From Bombardia bombarda (Eukaryota > Ascomycota > Sordariomycetes > Sordariales > Lasiosphaeriaceae): a stretch of DNA of 64,000 nucleotides. Shown piece after piece: positions 31,552-42,247 of this stretch. The notes beneath the pieces are model-generated. The model was not told the origin of the DNA. It ran no database searches and saw nothing but the letters and a program-made list of their open reading frames with translations. Numbering within the stretch: position 1 is the first letter of the stretch; every line of letters starts with the position of its first letter. The translations under genes were made by a program, and so were the position numbers. The DNA lies in NCBI GenBank assembly GCA_030512295.1, contig JAULSR010000002.1:9424001-9488000 (forward strand). Reading direction: 5' to 3'.

Positions 31552-34500
31552 ATGCACGGCTACTCGTCATCGTCCGAGTCGGACGACGATTACAACTATC
31601 GCAAGCACAAGGGGCAGGTCCCCGTAGCAGCAAATTCGAACGACGCGAACAAGAAGAAGAAGAAGCGCAGGGTGCCGCCACAACAAAGCATCAATCGCAT
31701 CTGGAAGCGCTTCAGCAACAAAAAGTTCAACAAGGCGTTATCCGTCTTGCCCTTCGACCCCGTTCTCCCGCCCACCATCTCCGAGCGTTCCAATGAACTC
31801 CTCAATGCCGGCTACGAGCGCGCCGCCGAAGAATGCCGACGGAAAGTGGAAAAGATTATACAAGAGTGCCGGAGAGTGAACATGCGGTACCGAGACCCTG
31901 GTTGGGATATTGTAAGTCAACTCGTACTTCAACGGTTGTTAGCGGCCATCCCGCTTCCGCCAACTAGCTGCACACACCTACATGCTTGATTGCCATGATC
32001 AACGGCTGACAGATATTCTGCGACATAGGACTGGGATTTGAAGATGGAGAAGGGCCATTGTCTCAACAGTCTCGGCCGCACCAAGTTCGACTTGAGCCAA
32101 TCCAGCTTGCTGAATCCCAGCGCGGTTGTGCCCAAGGCGGTCAAGCGCGTCCACGAAATCTACGAGAAGCCCACCTTTATGGCCAAGATCAGTGGCTCAG
32201 ACGTTAAGCAGGGTAGCCTCGGTGACTGCTGGCTGATGGCCAGCTTTTCTGGTCTTGCCAATGTCGAGGACGGCATTAAGCGTATTTGCGTCAAGTACGA
32301 CACGAGAATCGGCATTTATGGATTTGTCTTCTACAGAGGTAAGAATGATGACGCTCCAGAGATTCTATGATGGTGATACAGTGATGCTCATTATATCTCA
32401 GATGGCGAGTGGATTTACTCCATCATCGACGACAAGCTGTTTCTCAAGTCGCCATGCTGGGACTCTCCGAGCATGCAGCGCGACCTTTTGCAACAAATCG
32501 ACCGCGAGGACGTCGAGCGAGTGTATCGGAAGACATACCAGACCGGGTCCAAGGCGCTCTTCTTTGCCCAATGCAAGGATCAGAACGAGACCTGGGTACC
32601 GCTGATCGAAAAGGCATATGCCAAAGCACATGGCGATTACGCATCCCTGTCAGGAGGCTGGATCGGCGAGGGGCTGGAAGACCTCTCTGGCGGTGTCACA
32701 ACGGAGCTCCTCGCCTCCGACATCCTCGACCTCGATGGGTTCTGGGATACTGAAATCAGCAGGGTCAACGAGGAGTTCCTCTTTGGGTGTAGTACGGGGC
32801 TTCTTGATGGCGGCTATGGCGACCGCGACGGCATCTCAGAAGGCCATGCTTATGTGGTGATGGAAGCACGAACACTGAAGAATGGCACCCGTCTTCTTAA
32901 ACTGAGGTAAGATTTTCCGATGTGCGTCTCACAATTATGCGTCAGACATTGACAAGGACATAGGAATCCCTGGGGTAAAAATAAGAAGGGCATCTGGGAG
33001 GGCGCCTGGTCCGATGGCTCGAAAGAGTGGACGACCGAGGTCCAAGAAGAACTGGGCCACCAGTTTGGTAGCGACAGCGTCTTCTGGATATCCTACGAAG
33101 ATCTCCTGCGCAAGTATCAGCATTTTGACCGCACACGCCTGTTTCGGGACCCAAACTGGCGGTGTTGCCAGAGATGGATCGGTGTCGATGTGCCCTGGAA
33201 GCCGCAATACAACGAAAAGTTCCACATCAAGCTGACACGCGAGTCTCCCTTGGTGCTCGTCTTGAGCCAGCTCGACAACCGGTACTTCAAAGGCCTGCAT
33301 GGACAATATTCTTTCAGGTTGCACTTCCGGGTGCACGAGATTGACCGGCCGAGCCCCGAAGATTACATCGTCCGCAGCCATGGCAACTACCTGATGGACC
33401 GGTCGGTGTCTATCGAGCTGCCTTCCATGCTTCCTGGAACCTACAGCGTCTTCATTAGCGTAGTGGGCGAGCGCGATACTGACGTTCCCAGCATCGAGAA
33501 TGTGGTGAAGCGCGAATGTAAGAAGCGTGTTGAGAATGAGAAGCTTTCTCAGGTCGGCTATGCCTATGATCTCGCTCACAGCAAGGCTGCGGCCCACCTA
33601 GAGGCTGTCAAGAGGCTTCGCAAGAAGGCAGACCAGAAGAAGGCCAGCGACGCACGCGTCATGGAGCGCCGTCGCCTGTGGGAGAAGCGTCACCTCAACC
33701 GTGACATCACTAAAAAGCAAGGCCGTAAGAACAACAAGAAGCTAGAGGCCAAACAAGCAGCACGCGAGGAGAAGAAGCGCAAGGACGAGGAGCTGAAGCT
33801 TAAGGAAGCAGAGGCGAAGAAACGCTTTGAGGAAGAAGAGAAGGAAAAGGCGGAGGCAAAGAAGCGTGCGGAGGAAGAGCTGAAGCCAAAGGACAAGGCC
33901 GTTCAGACCGAGGAGTCTCCCAAGGACGAGAAGAAGACAGACGACGACGAAAAGAAGGCCGAAGATACGTCCAGGCCGGTAGAGGAAAAGAAGGAAGAGT
34001 CTGTCAAGGATGATGTCAAGGCGACCGATGCCGATGAGACACCCGATGATACTCCAATCCCCACCCCCTCGAGACTCCAGCTGACACTGCTGTCTCCTCC
34101 CCTACAGTCGAGAAGACCGAGGAGGAGGCATCTTCAAAGTCGGACGACAAGCCCGAGGACAAGGCTTCTGAGACAAAGTCCGATGGCTCTTCTGAGAAGA
34201 AAGGAGATGGGTCTTCTGGGAAGAAAGGAGATGAGTCTTCTGGGAAGAAAGGAGATGAGTCTTCTGGTGAAAATAAGGAAGATGAGTCTTCTGAAAAGAA
34301 GGATGACAAGTCTGAGATCAAACCAGAGGAAAAGAAGGACGACAAGGCGCACGACCAAGAAACCAACGTTCCTTCGGCTGGCAGCTCTGATTCGTCGGGC
34401 AGCCCAAAGCTCACACCCAAGAGCGTCGTTTCCGTAGCGACCGCGACGGACGACAAGGAAAAGGTGCCTGTGCCCCCAGTCGACGCCCCCAAGGCCCCCA

Positions 34501-35285
34501 CAGAGGTCTCCAAGGTTTCGGGAGGTCCTCCCCCGGCGCCCCCCGCTACCGCTACTGCTACCGCCACCACTACCGCCACCACTACCGCCACCACTACCGC
34601 CACCACTACCGCCACCACCACCACTACCACCACCACTACTGCCGCTGCTCAACCGCCAGCACCGAGATCGAACCATGCTGCTAAGCCACCACCCCCACCC
34701 CAACCTCAAAAGAAGACGCAGAACATGTACGTCACTTCGGATGGAGAGTCCAGTGCGTCGCCCATCGAGGACTGGGAAGAGCTCTATAGCAGCGACGACA
34801 TGACGCGCAAGCCACGCATGGCTGCTCCCCCACCGCCCGGTACCGCCGTCGCGAGCAAGTATCGCGACGAAACAGACGACGAGAACGAGCCTGATCCGTG
34901 GAACGCCATCTGCGTGGTCGGGTTGCGAGTGTACTCCAAAGACGAGGACCTAGAGCTGCGTATCGTCATGGAGGGCGGCGATATGGAGGAGGGCGGCATG
35001 GGTGAGAAAGGCGGCGTCGATCTCGATAACGCGCAGGCGAATGCAGGCGGCGCAAGAGGCCCCAAGAAGGGCGATGATGAGGGCGCCTACGAGGGCGACA
35101 GCGAAATCGAAAAGAAGCAGGCTTCCCACCACAAGGGCAAGAAGCACGCCGCCGATGGTAAGACGGGTGACGAGGAGACAGAGGCCGATGAGAAGGCGCC
35201 GTATACTGTCATTGTACAGAAGGGCAAGGGCGATGACGAGTACATGAGCGCTCTGGAAAGCCAGGGAGTAGGGTCTCAGGATTGA
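31552..35285 (+). CDS. Calpain-family cysteine protease, with apparent frameshift in the C-terminal region
   Basis: Exons 31552..31911, 32029..32338, 32402..32906 and 32964 onward join in frame. The catalytic triad is complete: Cys in QGSLGDCWLMASFSGLA near residue 181, His in EGHAYVVMEAR near 370, Asn393 in RNPWGKNKKGIWEG. A calpain C2-like beta-sandwich follows (FHIKLTRESPLVLVLSQLD and later SIELPSMLPGTYSVFISV). It is followed by a highly charged Lys/Glu coiled-coil tail. At a C5 run (34064-34068) the reading frame breaks. The original frame continues into an unlikely basic stretch ending at 34437, whereas the next frame carries an acidic repeat region on to a stop at 35285 (KSDGSSEKKGDGSS repeats, poly-Thr, SPIEDWEELYSSDD, and a conserved-looking C-terminus). 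No GT-AG intron restores the frame. Either one base is missing or the copy is truncated. Calpains are calcium-type intracellular proteases; fungal members of this form are poorly studied. Confidence 0.88.
34540..34640. repeat. Imperfect (ACC/GCC) triplet repeat in the calpain tail
   Basis: Units ACCGCCACCACT encode Thr/Ala runs in the acidic C-terminal region. Confidence 0.85.
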
Positions 35286-36475
35286 GTACTCGGGTTTGGC
35301 GGGGAAGCCAAGGCAACCAACGATCACCACACCATATGTTTTTGGGGAGTTTTACGTTGCAATCCCATCACCACTCACCACCACCGCGAATACCCACCAC
35401 CATTGGGCGCGCTTAGACCCTCGTTGTGTTTTAACCGACATCGACAGGATACTTTTTTCACTGTATGGACGACCACAACGCATTTGCATTGTGTCGCAAT
35501 GCACTGCATCGCATTAGAATGGAGCGAACGGAGTGAGCGAGAGATCAATTTTGCCTGTCTTTTTATACGAGAAAGTTGAGTCTTGTTTGTCGACGAGCGA
35601 AGCTTAATTGAGTTCTGTTTCCTTTTTACCACCCAGGTTTGTGTTAGTTGAACTGCCATATACTACCTACCTATTCTTCTCAGCTCTTATTCATGAGCCA
35701 TCAGGGCATGTAGCATACGCAGGGAACATCCCACTCTGATTTTTGGATGAATTTCTTTTTCTTGTTAGGAGTGAGGGGGTCGCTGGGATATACACTGGTC
35801 TGTTCACTTCAACTCTGGTTGATTGCTTGCTTCTTTTGTTGATATTAAATCAGCTGGAGTAGTCGGAACCTGGAGAGATAGGGGAGATACCTTACTGGCG
35901 GTTTGAGAGATTCTTCGATACGTTCAGTACTGCTACGTACTACTAGTTTAGAGAGCACCTTAGGCAGTGAATAATGAGTGCGATAACGAATGATTGTTAA
36001 AGCCTTTTGAGTTAGTGAGTCTCAGTCGACGGTTTGATGGCAGCTGAACAGAGGATGTTTGAACCGTGGAACTCTTCGGGATAACAGAAGCCTTGACAAG
36101 CTGTAGAATCGTTATATGTAGTGTGAATGTCGATGATTGGTAGAAAAGTATGATTATTCGTACATATAGCTATACAGGATTGTCGTAACGCATAAAAAGT
36201 CCTACAACCGTAGCCACAGCCGCAACCACTCCACCCTGCAACTCGAGTCGCACATATGTTTTACACAGGCACCCAACCGTATTGAAAGAAATTCCACAAC
36301 AGGGGTATAACCTAGACTGACGAACCAAACCGAACCCAAACTCCCTCAGTCGAACCAAAACCTGACTGCTCCCATCCCAACCATCATCCGCATCGTTGAA
36401 TCCATGTCCACACCCCGAGATATGACGTATCACTTCTCATTGCAGAAAGACAACAGCTCCTCGATGTGAGCGAGC
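35286..36475. other. Convergent intergenic spacer
   Basis: 1.2 kb between two 3' ends; AT-rich toward the left, no supported gene. Confidence 0.6.
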
Positions 36476-36847
36476 TTAGTTGATCTTCTTCGCACTCTGG
36501 CGGCCCTGCAGCTGGCCCTGCTGGGTGAAGTGGAAGTAGCCGTAGACACCGATGGCAAGGATGCCGAGGATGACGATGTTGCCTGTTTTTGTGAATGTTG
36601 TGTCAGTGGGAGGAACACGGGAATGACAGGAGGAGAAAAAAGACATACCAGTGATAAACTTGCCAAGCCCACCAACAAGGTCCAGCACGCCGGCAAAGAT
36701 GTCGCCGATGAAGGCAAAGAAGCCGCTAAAGAGGTGCAGGATGCCGGCGAAGAAGGTGTGGACGATGGTGTAGACGGCGCCGACGAGGGACGAGAAGAGC
36801 TCGGCGACTGACTTGACGAGGTCGGAGACTGCGGAGGTGACGGCCAT
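36476..36847 (-). CDS. Small hydrophobic membrane protein, unknown function
   Basis: Two exons, 36649..36847 and 36476..36582, encode 101 residues; the 66-nt intron has donor GTATGT and acceptor AACAG. Too small for length-filtered gene finding, but frame, splice sites and composition agree. Residues 5-65 are an amphipathic or membrane-embedded stretch with a loose 11-residue period (FFAGILHLFSGF, FIGDIFAGVLDLVGG). Residues 67-82 (NIVILGILAIGVYGYF) form a typical transmembrane helix, followed by a polar basic tail ending AKKIN. No family recognised. A TGACGTCA site lies 262 bp upstream, so stress induction is possible. Confidence 0.8.
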   Translation of the reverse strand: MAVTSAVSDLVKSVAELFSSLVGAVYTIVHTFFAGILHLFSGFFAFIGDIFAGVLDLVGGLGKFITGMSFFSSCHSRVPPTDTTFTKTGNIVILGILAIGVYGYFHFTQQGQLQGRQSAKKIN

Positions 36848-37573
36848 TTTTGCTGGTGGTTTCTGTCTTGTTGTGATTCTTGTGATGTTTTGGTCTGTTT
36901 TGTGTTGTGAAGTTGAAGGCGTAGTGGTATCTTGTTGGTGGAAGATGGTTGTTTGTGATGGTTGTATGAATGAGTAATCCTTTTCTTCTGACCACAAGGA
37001 GCAACAGTGACACTCTTTATAATGATGTCCAAGGGTGCATGCTGCCGTGGCCCGTGGCAGTGGTTGGTGGTTGGGTAGGCAATGACGATGGTGACGCTGT
37101 TGGATTGATGACGTCACGCCCTGGTCCATCCGGTCAAACAGACGAACAATGGGCAGGCAACCCCCAGATCCACACACTGGGGTCAGCCATGCGTGCAAGG
37201 TCACGTCACGGTTCTGTGGCCCAACTGCCATTATCCTTTTTGTTTTCGTACGCTTCCCTCTGCAAACAGGTTTTGTTGACGTGCTTTCTGCAGCTGGGGG
37301 TTTCAGATCGACGTCTGACATGTTTGGTTCCTTTGCGCTGGGAACCAGCCTTGCAAGATGAACAATGACGCCTCCCTCAAATGCAAACACCACACACACC
37401 ACATCAAATACGCAAAGTCATCCTCATCTTCATCAACTCCATTATCACTATTTAATTAACTATCTGCAGGCCGCCTATATGGCTCAAAAATAACAAAACG
37501 ACATGCGATGCAAATGGCTGCGGGGGGGTATTTTCATTACCATTAAATGAGTCCAGATCTCAGAACGACTTCA
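36848..37573. other. Intergenic: promoter of the small membrane protein
   Basis: Contains the TGACGTCA motif, a TTTATAATG TATA-like box near 37016, and the 3' flank of the aspartic-protease-like gene. Confidence 0.5.
37109..37116. promoter_or_regulatory. TGACGTCA (CRE/ATF) site upstream of the small membrane protein
   Basis: Second perfect TGACGTCA in the window, 262 bp upstream of the ATG at 36847. Same consensus as the catalase site. Confidence 0.45.
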
Positions 37574-39517
37574 TCAGACCACCACTTCCTTCCCCTTGCC
37601 TTTGGGCGATGGAGGCACTGCCGCCGTCTCGGGCTGCTCAGGAGAGACCACCGACACGGCAGCGATCGACTCGCGATTCGAGAGCGAGCGATGCGGCTCC
37701 GAAGACGAAGCCGCCATCGGAGCCCCGAGCTGCGTGGGCAGACCTGTGAGTTGCGGGGCGTGTGATCCTGTGGCGGGACGTCCCTCTTGGATGATGGGCA
37801 AAGCTCCTGCTGCGGCACCGCCCACCACAGGCGGAGGCGGCTGCTGTTGCGTCATGTCCGGCACAGCAGCGCCCTCCAGTCCTTCCTCTCCAGGCGCGGG
37901 GGCCTTGCCCCTATTGCGGGCGAGGCGGAGACAGATGATGACGGCCGCGATGGCACCGGCCAAAAACACCACGCCGGCACTGACACCGACTCCAATCGCC
38001 ACCTTCTTTGCGTAGGAAGATATCCCATTGGCTACATATGAGGAATCAGAGCCGCCACCCGAAGACCCACCGCCATATGAAGAGCCCCCTCCCGACGACG
38101 ATCCGCCTCCCGACGAAGAACCGCCTCCCGAGTCGCTGTCGCAGTAGGATGACCCGCTGGTGCAGTAAAAGGTCGAACCTGGCGTCGTGTCTCCATAGTA
38201 GCCAAACTCGACAATGTCGGCAGCCGTAGCATCCGACGCGAACTTTACAGGCGCGATCGCCATGTGGCTGTTTGCCAGGTCAAAGGTGGTGTAAGCGCGT
38301 CGCAGGAAGGAGCTGCCGAGGTTGTAGTAGCTCGAGTACGACGAGTAGTCGCTGGAGCGGTTTTGCACGCCGAATACACACGTGTCGTCCCCGACCGACC
38401 CGACGGCAGAGCTGGAAGAGTAACTCCCACTGAAGATGTATGGAGAGTTTATTGCCCTGAACGGGATGACGAGATCGGCCACCTGCACGTCCAAGATGGG
38501 GCCATCGGTGCCGCCGAGTTGGAAAGTAAGCTTGGCCGTCGATTTGGACTCGCTGCACGAGACGAGATACAGACCCACGGTGCGGTTGTATGACGCGCTG
38601 GCCATGCTCACGATCTTGTCGGTGATGGACTCGGGAAGATACGATAGCACCTCGCCCTGGCCGATAGAGACGCCCAGAGGAAATGTGTTGAGCTGTGTAT
38701 CCGAGATAACCTCGACCGCCGAGTCCGAGTTGGTGATGTTGACGCCCGTCAGTTCGACACCAAAAGAACCATAGTAGGCGTATTCGTTCCTCGCGACCAT
38801 GCGGATCAGCTCACCCTCGTACTTGGACTTGTCAACGGCACCGAAGAGTAGGTTGCCGGATGTGCCTTCGGCGTCGTCGAGCCAGATGCTGTATGCCGGA
38901 GTCTTGATCTTGCTTGACGAGACTAAGCGGTCCATAAAGTTAGGGTACGATGTGGAGTACGAGGACGAATAGCCTAGTGAGTGGTTGTAGCCAAGCCCCA
39001 GGACGCCGATCCAACGCTCGGCGCTGGACACCAGCCCCATGGGATAGTTGTCAAGCTCAATGTCCCCAAGGACCAGCGTGTCTGTGAAGTTGTCGCCCGA
39101 AACATAATCGGCGCCGGATGTGCTAAACTCAGAGTACTTTTGGTTGGCTTCTTGATAAGATGTCGACAGCGACTTGTTGTAGGAACCCCATTGGCAGTAA
39201 TTCTGGCGATACCGATCGTAGTATGAGTCTTGGTAGGCGGATGAACTGTAGTATGCTGCGTTTGCGCCGCACGCATCGGAGTTGGCGTCGGGAACCCATG
39301 TGTCTGACTGGGACGGCGAGAGGAGCAGCGTGATGTCCTGAGCAGGCGTTCCGATCGAGGCGTGCACGACGAATGCATAGTCGTCGGCAAACACCGATTC
39401 AGTCACGGAGCTGTCGCGACCCGAGATCCTGGGGACGCTGCCCTGGCGCGTGAAGGGGAGGTGAACGTAGGCGTTGGCGACGCCCAGGAAGCCGAGGGCA
39501 AGGGCCATGCGACTCAT
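37574..39517 (-). CDS. Membrane-anchored aspartic-protease-like protein without catalytic aspartates
   Basis: Single exon, 647 residues from ATG 39515-39517. A short signal peptide ends VANA. The body has the pepsin (A1) fold pattern: FVVHASIGTPAQDITLLL before the first active-site loop, GVLGLGYN, and C-terminal FLRRAYTTFDLANSHMAIA. The first active-site loop reads SPSQSDTWV where DTGSSDLWV is expected, and the second reads GQGEVLSYLP where DSGTTLSYLP is expected. Both catalytic Asp are therefore replaced. A Gly/Ser-rich linker, a transmembrane helix (VAIGVGVSAGVVFLAGAIAA) with basic stop-transfer RLARNRG, and a Pro-rich cytoplasmic tail of about 110 residues follow. It is probably a catalytically dead, type I surface protein that binds a ligand or peptide, or helps sense the cell surface. 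Many N-glycosylation sites are present. Confidence 0.88.
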   Translation of the reverse strand: MSRMALALGFLGVANAYVHLPFTRQGSVPRISGRDSSVTESVFADDYAFVVHASIGTPAQDITLLLSPSQSDTWVPDANSDACGANAAYYSSSAYQDSYYDRYRQNYCQWGSYNKSLSTSYQEANQKYSEFSTSGADYVSGDNFTDTLVLGDIELDNYPMGLVSSAERWIGVLGLGYNHSLGYSSSYSTSYPNFMDRLVSSSKIKTPAYSIWLDDAEGTSGNLLFGAVDKSKYEGELIRMVARNEYAYYGSFGVELTGVNITNSDSAVEVISDTQLNTFPLGVSIGQGEVLSYLPESITDKIVSMASASYNRTVGLYLVSCSESKSTAKLTFQLGGTDGPILDVQVADLVIPFRAINSPYIFSGSYSSSSAVGSVGDDTCVFGVQNRSSDYSSYSSYYNLGSSFLRRAYTTFDLANSHMAIAPVKFASDATAADIVEFGYYGDTTPGSTFYCTSGSSYCDSDSGGGSSSGGGSSSGGGSSYGGGSSGGGSDSSYVANGISSYAKKVAIGVGVSAGVVFLAGAIAAVIICLRLARNRGKAPAPGEEGLEGAAVPDMTQQQPPPPVVGGAAAGALPIIQEGRPATGSHAPQLTGLPTQLGAPMAASSSEPHRSLSNRESIAAVSVVSPEQPETAAVPPSPKGKGKEVVV

Positions 39518-40742
39518 GTTGGCGATGGTCACACAGCTCGCTGCGTCAGCGGCGGCAACTAGAATTGCGGTCGGAAAATCGAGGTTACACAAAAGCAACG
39601 ACTGTCTCACTCATCCTCGGAAAAAGAGGGAGAGGAAGACGATCTATAAACGAATGTCAAACGAATGTGGGTGAGGAACAGGAGACCAGCGAGAGGAACC
39701 GATCCAAAGATCGTGAGGTGGTTTTGGGTGTTGGCAACACGAGCAGTCGCTGTCAAAAAAGACAGGACCAACCAACAAGGGAACCAGAAGGGGCGAAGGA
39801 GTCACTTCAATTTTTCGAGGGTGCTGCCTGCTGTAGCCTGGCTGGCCTGCCCGCCAAGAGCCCAGCCAAGACGCTATACGGGTGACAGTAACCCACTTCC
39901 ATGGGTCTGCAGCTCTTCGTGATTGGGGTCGCAATGTTGGTACGCGCTGGGTTGCGCAACCAACAAGATTGGATTGGGGGGGGGGCAGTGCGCTATGCCA
40001 CATCGCGGGACGGTGCCTCGGTTACTGGTACACACTGTATTTTGCCTCAAGTTTCCATTTCCAGAGAGCCTCGTCTCTGCGAACACGAGCTTGGGCAGTG
40101 ATACACCATGGTTGAGTCACGTTAATCGCCAAAGGTGGATGGGCCCAGGCCGCAATAATGTCGCTTCACCGTGAACGAGACGAGCTGGGTAAGGTGCTGT
40201 ATTTTTGCCTCGCGAATGGTTGCATAGTATTTGTACTTTGTACTTTGTATCTTGAACGAGAGGGATTGAATGGATAGTGTGCGTGACCTTTGTCGAGTGA
40301 GCGAGATTGACAAGGCACAATTTAATGGTGATGCAGATAAGTCTTTTAGCACAGAGTGGCACAATGGAACGGGAATGGAAGTCTTCGATGTGCGTCACGA
40401 AAGAGGGACGGGATGAGATCAGATGGCGCAAGTTAAACTTTCTGGTGTGAGTGTCGCACGGGTGCTGTGGAACAGGATCCATCCATCCTGGGCGTCGGGT
40501 GATTGTGATTGGTGCTCCTGGGCTCAAATGAATCCAGGGGTTCACGCACTCTTCCCCGCCTTGGTGCAGACGCCAACCGCCAGGCCCCCCAGCCCTGCAA
40601 CCCCACACAGCTTCTGGCGACGCGGCAACGGCGTCGCTTGAGCCTCATCATCCATCATACCTACACCCGACAGTAAACATTAACATCGAAACCAGTAGCA
40701 CAGCAGCATCCCTTGGCGTCCACTGCAGACGCACACGTCAAG
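39518..40742. other. Divergent promoter region, aspartic-protease-like gene/twinfilin
   Basis: 1.2 kb, nothing further supported. A G8 run near 39977 is the only simple repeat. Confidence 0.55.
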
Positions 40743-41931
40743 ATGCAGTCCGGCATCTCTGGTTAGTCTCCCCCCTGTGATAACCTCAATCCCCTTCCCA
40801 GAAGTGGCTCCAACTGGAACTGACACCATCAACCCATCAACATGCAGCCTCCCAGGAGCTGGCCTCCCAGTTTAACACCCTGCTGGCCTCCGACGCGCAC
40901 TTTGGCCTGCTCATCACCATTGCCTCGGAGCAGCTCCAACCCCTCAAGCTGCTGACTGCCTCCTCCGCGGGCGGTTCCTTCGCCGACAATGTCAGCGCCC
41001 TGCTCACCCCCCACGTCAAGCCCAACGAGGCCCTCTACATCATCCTGCGCCGCTACACCTCGAGCCCGGCCCTGGTGGCCGTGACCTTTGTTCCCGACAC
41101 CGCCCCCGTGCGCCAAAAGATGCTGTTTGCCGCCACGCGCCTGACCCTCGTGCGCGAGCTGGGCAGCGAGCACTTCCGCGACACCATCTTCGCCACCACG
41201 CCCCACGAGTTGAGCCCCGCCGGCTTCGAGAAGCATGACGCCCACGTCGCCCTAGACGCGCCGTTGACCGAGGAGGAGAAGAGCCTGGGCGAGGTGAAGC
41301 GCGCCGAGCAGGAGGCTGGGTCGGGCACGGGCAGCCGCGACATTCGCCTGAGCAAGAACCTTGCCGTGCCAGTAGACGATGATGCAATGGCGGCTATGAA
41401 GGAGCTGGGAGACGAGTGCGGGAGTGGCTTGGTCATGCTGGTACGTCTCTTCTCCACACTTCTACCCCTCCGCAGTCGCATTTCCTCTTATCTATCCGTA
41501 TGACATCCACATGCCAACACTGTTGACCTGCGCAGAAAATCAACGAGTCCACCCAAGCCATCGAGCTTGTCCCCTCCAGCGCCACACCTTCCTCCATACC
41601 CGAGCTTCTGCAAGCCATCTCGCCCACCGAGCCGTGCTTCACGTTCTACCGGTTCGCCAACACATATGGCGGTGGCTCCAGCAGCCCCGTGCTCTTCTTT
41701 TACACGTGCCCCGCCACCCCTGGCCCCAAGGCCATCAAAAAGCGGATGCTGTATCCGCTCTCAAAGCGGGCTGTCCTGGAGATTGCCGAGAAGGAGGCGG
41801 GCATAAAGATCGAGAAGAAGTTTGAGGTCGAGGACCCGAGCGAGATCACCGAGGCAGGCGTGCTGGAGGAGCTGCATCCCAAGGTGGAGGCGCGCAAGGG
41901 GTTCAGCAGGCCCAAGCGACCGGGTCGCTAA
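40743..41931 (+). CDS. twf1: Twinfilin (actin-monomer-binding, two ADF-H domains)
   Basis: Three exons, 40743..40761, 40848..41440 and 41536..41931, give 335 residues. The first exon encodes only six codons and one base (MQSGIS + G), a usual layout in fungal twinfilins. It then reads SQELASQFNTLLASDAHFGLLITI and, in the second ADF-H domain, KINESTQAIELV, FTFYRFANTY, PVLFFYTCP and KRMLYPLSKRAVLEIAEKEAGI. The latter block is the actin-contact helix of ADF/cofilin-type domains. The C-terminal PKRPGR tail is typical. Twinfilin binds ADP-actin and capping protein and promotes barbed-end depolymerisation in the cortex. Confidence 0.95.
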
Positions 41932-42247
41932 GCATGCTTGTATGCGTAGGTAGGTGTACTGCTGATGACTTATCACTTCAGTTTGGCTGTGTTTAGGAAA
42001 AACATGTTCTCATCAAAGCTACTACTACAGTACTCTAATGCAATGTCTTCTGCGCTGTGTTGTTACAAGCGAATGGTGTGTATCTATCTATCGCTCCCGC
42101 TAGCTATTGCTGCAAACCGATATCCAACAACGCCAACGCTTGGGGAGGTACCAAGTGCTCCTGAAAGAATCATAGCCAATAATTGCCTGTCCCAGTATGC
42201 CCTCAACACTCGCCTCATCAACAGCAGCGTCTTTCAAGCAACTGACT
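41932..42247. other. Convergent spacer
   Basis: 316 bp, no gene seen. Confidence 0.6.
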
